From positions 354,762,267 to 354,826,266 of the forward strand of contig NC_053040.3 in assembly GCF_002575655.3 (NCBI RefSeq): a stretch of DNA of 64,000 bases. Reading direction: 5' to 3'. Both the position numbers and the translations under genes were made by a program. Positions 20,744 through 33,692 of the stretch are shown one piece after another (position 1 is the stretch's first letter; every line of letters begins with the position of its first letter). The DNA comes from Aegilops tauschii subsp. strangulata. Lineage: Eukaryota; Streptophyta; Magnoliopsida; Poales; Poaceae. The notes beneath the pieces were generated by a model that ran no database searches, was not told where the DNA came from, and saw nothing but the letters and a program-made list of their open reading frames with translations.

Positions 20744-21392
20744 TCTTTCGTCTTTGTTCATCGATAATTTTACTTGAAGCTATATTTTTATTCACCACAT
20801 GATATGTGTTTTGCTTGGAGCGTCAATTTATTTTATTTTGTTTTTCTTGCTGTTATTTAGAATAATGTTTTGCATCTCTATTTTCAATAAAAATGTCAAG
20901 GATAGCCTTTACCATGCTTATTTTGCAAGTATACTTGTTGCTGTTTCAAAACAGAAAGTTTTCCGCTGTTGCAAAAATTCCCTAGAAAAGTCAGAATGTG
21001 ATAAAATATTGAAACATTTTGCATAATAAGGTCTGATAAATTTACTACAGTGGGAATTTTCTTTCATAATTTTTGGAGTTATAGAAGTATGATGAATCTT
21101 GCATTCTTTACAGACTGTACTGTTTTGGCAGATTGCTGTTATGTTTGCATTGTTTGCATATGTTTGCTTGTTTAATGATTCTATTTGAGTATAGGACTAC
21201 TAAATATGCAGAGGCATTTAGTATGCAATGTTGAATAATAATTTTAGTGATTTGCTACAGTAGAGTATGATAAGGTTTTTGCATTGGTTTATACTAACTT
21301 ATCTCACGAGTTCTTGTTGAGTTTGGTGTGGATGAAGCTTTCGAGATTTAGGAAACCGTGATATGAGAGGACTTAAGGAGACACAAAAGCTC

Positions 21393-21479
21393 AAGCTTGG
21401 GGATGCCCAAGGCACCCCAATATAATATTTCAAGAAGTCTCAAGCATCTAAGCTTGGGGATGCCCCGGTAGGCATCCCA
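21393..21479 (+). repeat. PPT-like motif pair and hairpin, copy 2 (element C)
   Basis: AAGCTTGGGGATGCC occurs at 21393 and 21450. The second pairs with GGCATCCCA (21471-21479). The spacing within the pair (56-57 bp) is the same as in copy 1, so the whole block was duplicated. Confidence 0.7.
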
Positions 21480-23304
21480 CCTTTCTTCTTCAACAATTAT
21501 CGGTTAGTATCGGTTGAACCTAAGTTTTTTCTTCTTCACATGATGAGTGCTATCCTTGAAATGTCGTTTTATTTTGTTTTGCTTGCTGTTTGAATAATAT
21601 CCCAAGATCTGAAATTCTTAAATGAGAGAGAGTCTTCACATAGCTACATAATTATTTAACTACTCATTGATCTTCACTTATATATTTTTGGAGTAGTTTG
21701 TCATTTACTCGTGTGCTTCACTTATATCCTATGAGTAAATAGTTGAATGATTTGAATGTCATAAATCTGAAATTATATATGTTTCATATGCCTTTCCCAT
21801 GGGGAGTAATGCCTTCACATATAAGAAGTAGAGGTGGTTAATTTATTGAAGGTTAGCAAACATTGTATTGGTCACTTGAACAATTCATGAAAGAATATTG
21901 AAGGAAGAGAGATTTCACATACAAATATACTATCTTGGACATCTTCTATGATTGTGATCCCCATTAATTATTTTCAAACCTGAGCAAATTAGTTGAAGTT
22001 GGACAAGGAAGACAACATAATGAGTTATGCTTGGGGGTATATTTGTATAGAAGTTATATTGTTATGGATCCTCTAACATGTGGTGCTTGCTATTTAGAAT
22101 CATTTGCTAGCCAAAATATCTGTACTAAGCGGGAATACTGCTTGTGCATCCAAATTCCTTGAACCAAGTTTATTCCATGAGTGTCCACCATATCTACCTA
22201 TATGCGGTATTTACCTGCCGTTCCAAGTAAATTTGCATGTGCCAAACTCTAAACCTTCAAATAATAATCTGTTTTGTATGCCCGAATCGCTCATGTAGCG
22301 AATAGGGGCTGTCAATATCTTCCATGCTAGGTGGGTTATTCTCATGATGAGTGGACTCCGCTCATCATTCATGAGAAAATGGCTGGTAACTGGGATGCCC
22401 AGTCCTATGATCAAAAGATCGAAAACAAATTCGCAAATAATTTAAACAAACTCCCCCAGGATTGTTGATAGTTGGACGACACCCATTGTTTCGGACAAGC
22501 CGTGGAGTGTGATTGTTGGTGGAGGGGGAGTAAAATCTTTACCTTTCTGTTTGGTAACCGCCTATAATGTATCTAGTATGGACGATATTGGGAACTCTTG
22601 GTCGTTATGTAGACAATGAAAGCATACCTCTCAAAATTATTTTCATCTCTGTTTTAGCTTCGAGCTCTGGCACCTCTGCAAATCCCTGCTTCCCTTTGCG
22701 AAGGGCCTATCTTTTACTTTTATGCAAGAGTCAGTAGTATTCCTTCTCATTCCAACCTACTTTTTAGTTGGCAAGCATCATGTGGTGGAGAAAGATCTAA
22801 GCATATATGGCCATTCAAATATATTTGATCATGAATTATTATTGTTGACAATTATCTATATGATAAATAAGTTGGGAGGCGAAACATTAAGCCCCTATCT
22901 TTCTCTGTGTTCGATGGATGCTATTTGTTCTAAAAATATGCTTTGAGTGGTAGCAATCATGGAAGACTATATGATAGTTGAGTATGAGGGATTTGCTAAA
23001 TCAAAGCTCTTACATAGACCCTTCCTGAAAATAAGATGAATTGCAATTGTTTGATGACTGAGAACGGTTTGTTAGTTTTCAAGAAGTTTATGATCTATAC
23101 TTTAACATGTGAATAGTTTGTTACTTGATCATGAGAAGCTTTATGATATGAGCTACTGTTATGATATGAGCTACTGTTATGATATATAATGATGCTAGAA
23201 AAAGTGATTGCAACTATCATTGATCAAACTTATGCACTTGCTAGCATTCACACTTCATAAATTATTTCTTTTATCATTTACCTACTCGAGGACGAGCAGG
23301 AATT

Positions 23305-23318
23305 AAGCTTGGGGATGC
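23305..23318 (+). other. Polypurine tract of element C
   Basis: AAGCTTGGGGATGC immediately precedes TGATACG of the 3' LTR at 23319. Confidence 0.75.
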
Positions 23319-24973
23319 TGATACGTCTCCAACGTATCTATAATTTATGAAGTATTCATGCTATTATATTATCCTTCTAGGATGTTTCATATGAATTTAT
23401 ATGCTATTTTATATGATTTTTGGGACTAACCTATTAACCTAGAGCCCAGTGCCAGTTTCTGTTTTTTCCCTGTTCTTAAGTTTTGCAGAAAAGGAAAACC
23501 AAACGGAGTCCAATTGACATGCCAATTTTTGATGATTTTTTTCTAGACCAAAAGAAGCCCCCAGAGTAAAAGAGTTGGGCCAGGAGAGTCCCGGGCTGCC
23601 CACGAGGGTGGGGGGCGCGCCCATCCCCTGGGCATGGGCCCCTGCCTCGTGGACAACCTGGAGACCCCCCTGACGTGAGACCTACGCCAAAAAATCCTAT
23701 TAATACTGAAAGCTCCAGAAAATAACCTAGATCGGGAGTTCCGCCACCGCAAGCCTCTGTAGCCACCAGAAACCAATCGGGACCCTATTCCGGCACCCTG
23801 CCGGAGGGTGGATCCATCACCGGTGGCCATTATCATCATCCCGACGCTCTCCATGATGAGGAGGGAGTAGTTCACCCTCGGGGCTGAGGGTATGTACCAG
23901 TAGCTATGTGTTTGATCTCTCTCTCTCTCTCGTGTTCTTGATGTGGCACGATCTTGATGTATTCTGAGCTTTGCTATTATAGTTGGATCTTATGATGTTT
24001 CTCCCCCTCTACTCTCTTGTAATGGATTGAGTTTTCCCTTTGAAGTTATCTTATTGGATTGAGTCTTTAAGGATTTGAGAACACTTGATGTATGTCTTGC
24101 ATGTGCTTATCTGTGGTGACAATGGGATATCACGTGATCTACTTGATGTATGTTTTGGTGATCAACTTGCGGGTTCAGTGACCTCGTGAACTTATGCATA
24201 GGGGTTGGCACACGTTTTCGTCTCGACACTCCGGTAGAAACTTTGGGGCACTCTTTGAAGTTCTTTGTGTTGGTTGAATAGATGAATCTGAGATTGTGTG
24301 ATGCATATCGTATAATCATACCCACGGATACTTGAGGTGACATTGGAGTATCTAGGTGACATTAGGGTTTTGGTTGATTTGTGTCTTAAGGTGTTATTCT
24401 AGTACAAACTCTATGATAGATCAAACGGAAAGAACAGCTTCGTGTTATTTTACTACGGACTCTTGAATAGATCGATCAGAAAGGATAACTTTGAGGTGGT
24501 TTCGTACCCTACGATAATCTCTTCGTTTGTTCTCCGCTATTAGTGACTTTGGAGTGACTCTTTGTTGCATGTTGAGGGGTAGTTATATGATCCAGTTATG
24601 TTATTATTGTTGAGAGAACTTGCACTAGTGAAAGTATGAACCCTAGGCCTTGTTTCAACGCATTACAATATCGTTTGTGCTCACGTTTATCATTAGTTAC
24701 CTTGCTGTTTTTATATTTTCAGTTTACAAATACTCATATCTACCATCCATATTGCACTTGTATCACCATCTCTTCGCCGAACTAGTGCACCTATACAATT
24801 TACCATTGTATTGGGTGTGTTGGGGACACAAGAGACTCTTTGTTATTTGGTTGCAGGGTTGCTTGAGAGAGACCATCTTTATCCTACGCCTCCCACAGAT
24901 TGATAAACCTTAGGTCATCCACTTGAGGGAAATTTGCTACTGTCCTACAAACCTCTGCACTTGGAGGCCCAAC
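23319..24973 (+). repeat. Element C 3' LTR, main part (its last 36 bp are at 33657-33692)
   Basis: It starts TGATACGTCTCCAACGTATC and diverges from the A/B LTR soon after (TATGAAGTATTCATGC), the same LTR subtype as element F. It contains a CT microsatellite at about 23914-23931. Total length without D is 1691 bp. Confidence 0.9.
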
Positions 24974-26709
24974 TGTTGGGGAACATAGTAATTTCAAACA
25001 AATTCCTACACACACGCAAGATCATGGTGATGCATAGCAAGGAGAGGGGAGAGTGTTTTCTATGTACCCTCGTAGACTGAAAGCGGAAGCGTTAGCACAA
25101 CGCGGTTGATGTAGTCGTACGTCTTCACGATCCGACCGATCAAGTACAGAACGCATGGTACCTCCGAGTTCAGCACACGTTCAGCCCGATGACGTCCCTC
25201 GAACTCCAATCCAGCCGAGTGTTGAGGGTGAGTTTCGTCAGCACGACGGCGTGGTGACGATGATGATGTTCTACCGACGCAGGGCTTCGCCTAAGCACCG
25301 CTACAGTATTATCGAGGTGGACTATGGTGGAGAGGGGCACCGCACACGGCTAAAATATCAAACGATCAATTGTTGTGTCTCTAGGGTGCCCCTGCCCCCG
25401 TATATAAAGGAGCAAGGGGAGAGGTGCGGCCGGCTAGGAGAGGCGCGCCAGGAGGAGTCCTACTCCCACCGGGAGTAGGAGTCCCTCCCTTTTCCTTGTT
25501 GGACTAGGAGTGGAGGGGGAAAGAGGAGAGAGAGAGGAAGGAAGGGGGGGCGCCGCCCCCTCTCCTTGTCCTATTCGGACTAGGGGGGAGGGGCGCGCGG
25601 CCCTGCCCTGGCCGCCTCTCCTCTCTTCCACTAAGGCCCACTATGGCCCACTAAGCCCCCGGGGGGTTCCGGTAACCTCCCGGTACTCCGGTAAAATTCT
25701 GATTTCACCCGAAACACTTCCGATATCCGAACATAGGCTTCCAATATATCAATCTTCATGTCTCGACCATTTTGAGACTCCTCGTCATGTCCGTGATCAC
25801 ATCCGGGACTCCGAACAACCTTCGGTACATCAAAACATACAAACTCATAATATAACTGTCATTGAAACTTTAAGCGTGCGGACCCTACGGGTTCGAGAAC
25901 TATGTAGACATGACCGAGACACGTCTCCGGTCAATAACCAATAGCGGAACCTGGATGCTCATATTGGCTCCCACATATTCTACGAAGATCTTTTATCGGT
26001 CAGACCGCATAACAACATACGTTGTTCCCTTTGTCATCGGTATGTTACTTGCCCGAGATTCGATCGTCGGTATCTCAATACCTAGTTCAATCTCGTTACC
26101 GGTAAGTCTCTTTACTCGTTTCGTAATACATCATCCCGCAACAAACTCATTAGTTGCAATGCTTGCAAGGCTTAAGTGATGTGCATTACCGAGAGGGCCC
26201 AAAGATACCTCTCCGACAATCGGAGTGACAAATCCTAATCTCGAAATACGCCAACCCAACAAGTACCTTCGGAGACACCTGTAGAGCACCTTTATAATCA
26301 CCCAGTTACGTTGTGACGTTTGGTAGCACACAAAGTGTTCCTCCGGTAAACGGGAGTTGCATAATCTCATAGTCATAGGAACATGTATAAGTCATGAAGA
26401 AAGCAATAGCAACATACTAAACGATCGAGTGCTAAGCTAACGGAATGGGTCAAGTCAATCACATCATTCTCCTAATGATGTGATCCCGTTAATCAAATGA
26501 CAACTCATGTCTATGGCCAGGAAACATAACCATCTTTGATCAACGAGCTAGTCAAGTAGAGGCATACTAGTGACACTCTGTTTGTCTATGTATTCACACA
26601 TGCATTATGTTTCCGGTTAATACAATTCTAGCATGAATAATAAACATTTATCATGATATAAGGAAATAAATAATAACTTTATTATTGCCTCTAGGGCATA
26701 TTTCCTTCA
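24974..26709 (-). repeat. Element D 3' LTR
   Basis: 1736 bp. In the first 130 bases, about nine differ from the other LTR, counted by eye; later parts look more similar. The polypurine tract (AAGTGGGAGAC in element sense) adjoins it at about 26710-26720. Confidence 0.92.
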
Positions 26710-26742
26710 GTCTCCCACTTGCACTAGAGTCAATAATCTAGA

Positions 26743-29700
26743 TTACACAGTAATGATTCTAACACCCGTGGAGCCTTGGTGCTGATCATGTTTTTCTCGT
26801 GGAAGAGGCTTAGTCAACGGGTCTGCAACATTCAGATCCGTATGTATCTTGCAAATTTCTATGTCTCCCACCTGGACTAAATCCCGGATGGAATTGAAGC
26901 GTCTCTTGATGTGCTTGGTTCTCTTGTGAAATATGGATTCCTTTGCTAAGGCAATTGCACCAGTATTGTCACAAAAGATTTTCATTGGACCCGATGCACT
27001 AGGTATGACACCTAGATCGGATATGAACTCCTTCATCCAGACTCCTTCATTTGTTGCTTCCGAAGCAGCTATGTATTCCGCTTCACACGTAGATCCCGCC
27101 ATGACGCTTTGTTTAGAACTGCACCAACTAACAGCTCCACCGTTCAATGTAAACACGTATCCCGTTTGCGATTTAGAATCGTCCGGATCAGTGTCAAAGC
27201 TTTTGTCAACGTAACCATTTACGATGAGCTCTTTGTCACCTCCATAAACGAGAAACATATCCTTAGTCCTTTTCAGGTATTTCAGGATGTTCTTGACCGA
27301 TGTCCAGTGATCTACTCCTGGATTACTTTGGTACCTCCCTGCTAGACTTATAGCAAGGCACACATCAGGTCTAGTACACAACATTGCATACATGATAGAG
27401 CCTATGGCTGAAGCATAGGGAACATCTTTCATCTTCTCTCTATCTTCTGCAGTGGTCGGGCATTGAGTCTTACTCAACTTCACACCTTGTAACACAGGCA
27501 AGAACCCTTTCTTTGCTTGATCCATTTTGAACTTCTTCAAAACTTTGTCATGGTATGTGCTTTGTGAAAGTCCACATATATACACAGCTTCACCGAGGTC
27601 TTTCATTGAAAAACTCTTATTCAAGTATCCCTTTATGCTGTCCAGAAATTCTATATCATTTCCAATCAGCAATATGTCATCCACATATAATATCAGAAAT
27701 GCTACAGAGCTCCCACTCACTTTCTTGTAAATACAGGCTTCTCCAAAAGTCTATACAAAACCAAATGCTTTGATCACACTATCAAAGCGTTTATTCCAAC
27801 TCCGAGAGGCTTGCACCAGTCCATAAATGGATCGCTGGAGCTTGCACACTTTGCTAGCTCCCTCTGGATCGACCAAACCTTCCGGTTGCATCATATACAA
27901 CTCTTCTTCCAGAAATCCATTCAGGAATGCAGTTTTGACATCCATTTGCCAAATTTCATAATCATAAAATGCGGCAATTGCTAACATGATTTGGACAGAC
28001 TTAAGCATCGCTACGGGTGAGAAGGTCTCATCATAGTCAATCCCTTGAACTTGTCAAAAACCTTTTGCAACAAGTTGAGCTTTATAGACAGTAACATTAC
28101 CGTCAGCGTCAGTCTTCTCATAAGATCCGTTTATTCTCAATTGCTTGCCGATCATCGGGCAAGTCAACCAAAGTCCACACTTTGTTCTCATACAAGGATC
28201 CCATCTCAGATTTCATGGCTTCAAGCCATTTTGCAGTATCTGGGCTCACCAACGCTTCTTCATAGTTCGTAGGTTCGTCATGGTCTAGTAACATAACCTC
28301 CAGAACAGGATTACCGTACCACTTTGGTGCGGATCTTACTCTGGTTGACGTACGAGGTTCAGTAATAACTTGATCTGAAGTTCCATGATCATCATCATTA
28401 ACTTCCTCACTAATCGGTATAGGCGTCGCAGAAACTGGTTTCTGCGATGAACTACTTTCCAATAAGGGAGCAGGTACAGTTACCTCATCAAGTTCCACTT
28501 TCCTCCCACTCACTTCTTTCGAGAGAAACTCCTTCTCCAGAAAGATTCCGAATTTTGCAACAAAAGTCTTGCCTTCGGATCTATGATAGAAGGTGTACCC
28601 AACAGTCTCCTTTGGGTATCCTATGAAGACACATTTCTCCGATTTGGGTTCGAGCTTATCAGGTTGAAGCTTTTTCACATAAGCATCGCAGCCCCAAACT
28701 TTAAGAAACGATAACTTTGGTTTCTTGCCAAACCACAGTTCATAAGGCGTCGTCTCAACGGATTTTGATGGTGCCCTATTTAACGTGATTGCGCCCATCT
28801 CTAAAGCATAACCCCAAAACGATATCGGTAAATCAGTAAGAGATATCATAGATCGCACCATATCTAGTAAAGTACGATTACGACGTTCAGACACACCATT
28901 ACGCTGTGGTGTTCCGGGTGGCGTGAGTTGCGAAACTATTCTGCATTGTTTCAAATGAAGACCAAACTCATAACTCAAATATTCCCCGCCACGATCAGAT
29001 CGTAGAAATTTTATTTTCTTGTTACGATGATTTTCAACTTCACTTTAAAATTCTTTGAACTTTTCAAATGTTTCAGAATTATGTTTCATTAAGTAGATAT
29101 ACCCATATCTGCTTAAATCATCTGTGAAGGTGAGAAAATAACGATATCCGCCATGAGCCTCAACATTCATCGGACCACATACATCTGTATGTATGATTTC
29201 CAACAAATCTGTTGCTCTCTCCATAGTTCCAGAGAATGGCGTTTTAGTCATCTTGCCCATGAGGCACGGTTCGCAAGTACCAAGTGATTCATAATCAAGT
29301 GGTTCCAAAAGTCCATCAGTATGGAGTTTCTTCGTGCGCTTTACACCGATATGACCTAAACGGCAGTGCCACAAATAAGTTGCACTATCATTATCAACTC
29401 TGCATCTTTTGGCTTCAATACTATGAATATGTGTATCACCACTATCGAGATTCAACAAAAATATACCACTCTTCAAGGGTGCATGACCATAAAAGATATT
29501 ACTCATATAAATAGAACAACCATTATTCTCTGATTTAAATGAATAACCGTCTCGCATCAAACAAGATCCAGATATAATGTTCATGCTTAACGCTGGCACC
29601 AAATAACAATTATTTAGGTCTAAAACTAATCCCGAAGGTAGATGTAGAGGTAGCGTGCCGACCGCGATCACATCGACTTTGGAACCATTTCCCACGCGCA

Positions 29701-30680
29701 TCGTCACCTTGTCCTTAGCCAATCTTCGCTTAATCCATAGCCCCTGCTTCGAGTTGCAAATATTAGCAACAGAACCAGTATCAAATACCCAGGTGCTACT
29801 GCGAGCATTAGTAAGGTACACATCAATAACATGTATATCACATATACCTTTGTTCATCGTGCCATCCTTCTTATCCGCCAAATACTTGGGGCAGTTCCGC
29901 TTCCAGTGACCAGTCTGCTTGCAGTAGAAGCACTCAGTCTCAGGCTTAGGTCTAGACTTGGGTTTCTTCTCCTGAACAGCAACTTGCTTGATGTTCTTCT
30001 TGAAGTTCCCCTTCTTCTTCCCTTTGCCCCTTTTCTTGAAACTGGTGGTCTTATTGACCATCAACACTTGATGCTCCTTTTTGATTTCTACCTCTGCAGC
30101 CTTTAGCATTGCGAAGAGCTCGGGAATCGTCTTATCCATCCCTTGCATGTTATAGTTCATCATGAAGCTCTTGTAGCTTGGTGGCAGTGATTGGAGAATT
30201 CTGTCAATGACGCTATCATCTGGAAGATTAACTCCCAATTGAATCAAGTGATTGCAGTACCCAGACATCTTGAGTATATGCTCACTGACAGAACTATTCT
30301 CCTCCATCTTGCAGCTGTAGAACTTATTGGAGACTTCATATCTCTCAATCCGGGCATTTGCTTGAAATATTAACTTCAACTCCTCGAGCATCTCATATGC
30401 TCCATGACGTTCAAAACGTCGTTTCCCGGTTCTAAGCCGTAAAGCATGGCACACTGAACTATCGAGTAGTCATCAACACGTGACTGCCAGGCATTCACAA
30501 TGTCTGCAGTTGCTGGCGCAGGCGGTACACCTAGCGGTGCTTCCAGGACGTAGTCTTTTGTGCAGCAATGAGGATAATCCTCAAGTTACGGACCCAGTCC
30601 GTGTAATTGCTACCATCATCTTTGAACTTTGCTTTCTCAAGGAACGCATTAAAATTCAATGGAACAACAGCACGGGCCAT
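26743..30680 (-). pseudogene. Copia gag-pol polyprotein of element D, inactivated
   Basis: The gag start ATG is at 30680-30678 (MARAVVPLNF). Visible domains in order: gag; CCHC zinc knuckle CFYCKQTGHWKRNC; protease motif WVFDTGS; integrase zinc-binding region (HCRLGH...CEPC) and core (HTDVCGP, DRGGEY); reverse transcriptase (LYVDDILLIGND); RNase H (CDNTGAIALAKE). Damage: frameshifts in gag around 30570 and 30440; a stop at about 29045 where relatives have Gln (KEFQSE); breaks near 28118, 28040 and 27745; and an in-frame loss of about 15 codons in RT after EAVYI (27585 region), where relatives have LGIKIYRDRSRRLI. The protease and YVDD motifs are intact, unlike in H. Confidence 0.9.
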
Positions 30681-31898
30681 CTATCTACAATCAACATAGA
30701 CAAGCAAGATACTATCAGGTACTAAGTTCATGATAAATTTAAGTTCAGTTAATCATATTACTTAAGAACTCCCACTTAGATAGACATCCCTCTAATCCTC
30801 TAAGTGATCACATGATCCATATCAACTAAACCATGTCCGATCATCACGTGAGATGGAGTAGTTTCAACGGTGAACATCACTATGTTGATCATATCTACTA
30901 TATGATTCACGCTCGACCTTTCGGTCTCCGTGTTTCGAGGCCATATCTGTTATATGCCAGGCTCGTCAAGCTTAACCTGAGTATTCCGCGTGTGCAACTG
31001 TTTTGCACCCATTGTATTTGAACGTAGAACCTATCACACCCGATCATCACGTGGTGTCTCAGCACGAAGAACTTTCGCAACGGTGCATACTCAGGGAGAA
31101 CACTTATACTTTGATAATTTAGTGAGGGATCATCTTATAATGCTACCGTCAATCAAAGCAAGATACGATGCATAAAAGATAAACATCACATGCAATCAAT
31201 ATAAGTGATATGATATGGCCATCATCATCTTGTGCTTGTGATCTCCATCTCCGAAGCACCGTCATGATCACCATCATCACCGGCGCGACACCTTGATCTC
31301 CATCGTAGCATCGTTGTCGTCTCACCAATCTTATGCTTCTACGACTATCGCTACCGCTTAGTGATAAAGTAAAGCATTACAGGGCGATTGCATTGCATAT
31401 AATAAAGTGACAACCATATGGCTCCTGCCAGTTGCCGATAACTCGGTTACAAAACATGATCATCTCATACAATAAAAATTAGCATCATGTCTTGACCATA
31501 TCACATCACAACATGCCCTGCAAAAACAAGTTAGACGTCCTCTACTTTGTTGTCGCAAGTTTTACGTGGCTGCTACTGGGCTTAGCAAGAACCGTTCTTA
31601 CATACGCATCAAAACCACAACGATAGTTTGTCAAGTTGGTGCTGTTTTAACCTTCCCAAGGACCGGGCGTAGCCACACTCGGTTCAACTAAAGTTGGAGA
31701 AACTAACACCCGCCAGCCACCTCTGTGCAAAGCACGTCGGAAGAACCAGTCTCGCGTAAGCATACGCGTAATGTCGGTCCGGGCGCTTCATCCAATAATA
31801 CCGCCGAACCAAAGTATGACATGCTGGTAAGCAGTATGACTTATATCGCCCACAACTCACTTGTGTTCTACTCGTGCATATAACATCAACGCATAAAA
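30681..31898 (-). other. Element D 5' leader
   Basis: About 1.2 kb of untranslated leader between primer site and gag, matching the leaders of H and I. No reading frame of interest. Confidence 0.75.
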
Positions 31899-31914
31899 CC
31901 AGGCTCGGATGCCA
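31899..31914 (-). other. Primer-binding site of element D
   Basis: In element sense TGGCATCCGAGCCTGG, one base after the LTR. It resembles the initiator-Met site of Copia elements (TGGTATCAGAGC) with changes. Confidence 0.7.
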
Positions 31915-31915
31915 C

Positions 31916-33651
31916 TGTTAGGGAACGTAGTAATTTCAAAAAAATTCCTACGCACACGCAAGATCATGGTGATGCATAGCAACGAGAGGGGAGAGTATTG
32001 TCTACGTACCCTCGTAGACCGAAAGCGGAAGCATTAGCACAACGCGGTTGATGTAGTCGTACGTCTTCACGATCCGACCGATCAAGTACCGAACGCACGG
32101 TACCTCCGAGTTCAGCACACGTTCAGCCCGATGATGTCCCTCGAACTCCGATCCAGCCAAGTGTTGAGGGAGAGTTTCGTCAGCACGACGGTGTGGTGAC
32201 GATGGTGATGTTCTACCGACGCAGGGCTTCGCCTAAGCACCGCTATAGTATTATCGAGGTGGACTATGGTGGAGGGGGGCACCGCACACGGCTAAAAGAT
32301 CAAACGATCAATTGTTGTGTCTCTAGGGTGCCCCCTGCCCCTGTATATAAAGGAGCAAGGGGGAGAGGTGCGGCCAGCCAGGAGGGGCGTGCCAGGAGGA
32401 GTCCTACTCCCACCGGGAGTAGGACTCCCTCCCTTTTCCTTGTTGGACTAGGAGTGGAGGGGGAAAGAGGAGAGAGAGAGGAAGGAAAGGGGGGCCGCCC
32501 CCCTCTCCTTGTCCTATTCGGACTAGGGGGAGGGGCGCGTGGCCCTGCCCTGGCCGCCTCTCCTCTCTTCCACTAAGGCCCACTATGGCCCATTAAGCCC
32601 CCGGGGGGTTCCGGTAACCTCCCGGTACTCCGGTAAAATTCCGATTTCACCCGGAACACTTCCGATATCCAAACATAGGCTTCCAATATATCAATCTTCA
32701 TGTCTCGACCATTTCGAGACTCCTCGTCATGTCCGTGATCACATCCGGGACTCCGAACAACCTTCGGTACATCAAAACATATAAACTCATAATATAACTG
32801 TCATCGAAACTTTAAGCGTGCGGACCCTACGGGTTCGAGAACTATGTAGACATGACCGAGACATGTCTCCGGTCAATAACCAATAGCGGAACCTGGATGC
32901 TCATATTGGCTCCCACATATTCTACGAAGATCTTTTATCGGTCAAACCGCATAACAACATACGTTGTTCCCTTTGTCATCGGTATGTTACTTGCCCGAGA
33001 TTCGATCGTCGGTATCACAATACCTAGTTCAATCTCGTTACCGGCAAGTCTCTTTACTCGTTCTATAATACATCATCCCGCAACAAACTCATTAGTTGCA
33101 ATGCTTGCAAGGCTTAAGTGATGTGCATTACCGAGAGGGCCCAGAGATACCTCTCCGACAATCAGAGTGACAAATCCTAATCTCAAAATATGCCAACACA
33201 ACAAGTACCTTCGGAGACACCTGTAGAGCACCTTTATAATCACCCAGTTACGTTGTGAAGTTTGGTAGCACACAAAGTGTTCCTCCGGTAAACGGGAGTT
33301 GCATAATCTCATAGTCATAGGAACATGTATAAGTCATGAAGAAAGCAATAGCAACATACTAAACGATCGAGTGCTAAGCTAACGGAATGGGTAAAGTCAA
33401 TCACATCATTCTCCTAATGATGTGATCCCGTTAATCAAATGAAAACTCATGTCTATGGCTAGGAAACATAACCATCTTTGATCAACGAGCTAGTCAAGTA
33501 GAGGCATACTAGTGACACTCTGTTTGTCTATGTATTCACACATGTATTATGTTTCCGGTTAATACAATTCTAGCATGAATAATAAACATTTATCATGATA
33601 TAAGGAAATAAATAATAACTTTATTATTGCCTCTAGGGCATATTTCCTTCA
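31916..33651 (-). repeat. Element D 5' LTR
   Basis: 1736 bp, the same length as the 3' LTR. A TATA-like box (TTTATATA in element sense) is at 32351-32344. Confidence 0.92.
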
Positions 33652-33692
33652 CCAACAACGTCTACAAGAAGAAGGTTGCGTAGTAGACATCA

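Larger units (their letters stand above)
19995..23304 (+). other. Element C 3' noncoding region
   Basis: There is no believable coding sequence here. It holds two diverged copies of a block with paired AAGCTTGGGGATGCC motifs (20658-20743 and 21393-21479), two CTTCACTTATAT copies (21672, 21716), and remnants shared with A, B and F. A doublet TTATGATATGAGCTACTG occurs at about 23141-23180. Confidence 0.65.
24974..33651 (-). mobile_element. Element D: full-length Angela/BARE1-like Copia retrotransposon
   Basis: D is flanked by a perfect 5-bp duplication, CCAAC (24969-24973 and 33652-33656), inside the 3' LTR of element C. Both LTRs are exactly 1736 bp (24974-26709 and 31916-33651), with scattered substitutions. 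On the minus strand: 5' LTR, primer site 31914-31899, leader, gag start 30680, pol to 26743, polypurine tract, 3' LTR. The LTR starts TGAAGGAAATATGCCC in element sense and ends TACGTTCCCCAACA, as in the abundant Triticeae Angela/WIS/BARE1 group (family assignment from memory). Structure is complete, but the polyprotein is broken. Confidence 0.92.
14571..33692 (+). mobile_element. Element C: non-autonomous Athila-lineage LTR retrotransposon carrying K and D insertions
   Basis: Order: 5' LTR remainder 14571-15223 (left part cut off by element A), primer site 15234-15252, orphan ORF 15348-19994 split by K, noncoding 19995-23305, polypurine tract 23305-23318, 3' LTR 23319-24973 continuing at 33657-33692 after the Copia element D. 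The right border is followed by AAGAC (33693-33697), which fits the LTR sequence of Copia element H at this place (compare 57348-57360, GGACAAGACCC). So C inserted in the 5' LTR of H; the left duplication is outside the window. No pol gene is present. Confidence 0.85.
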
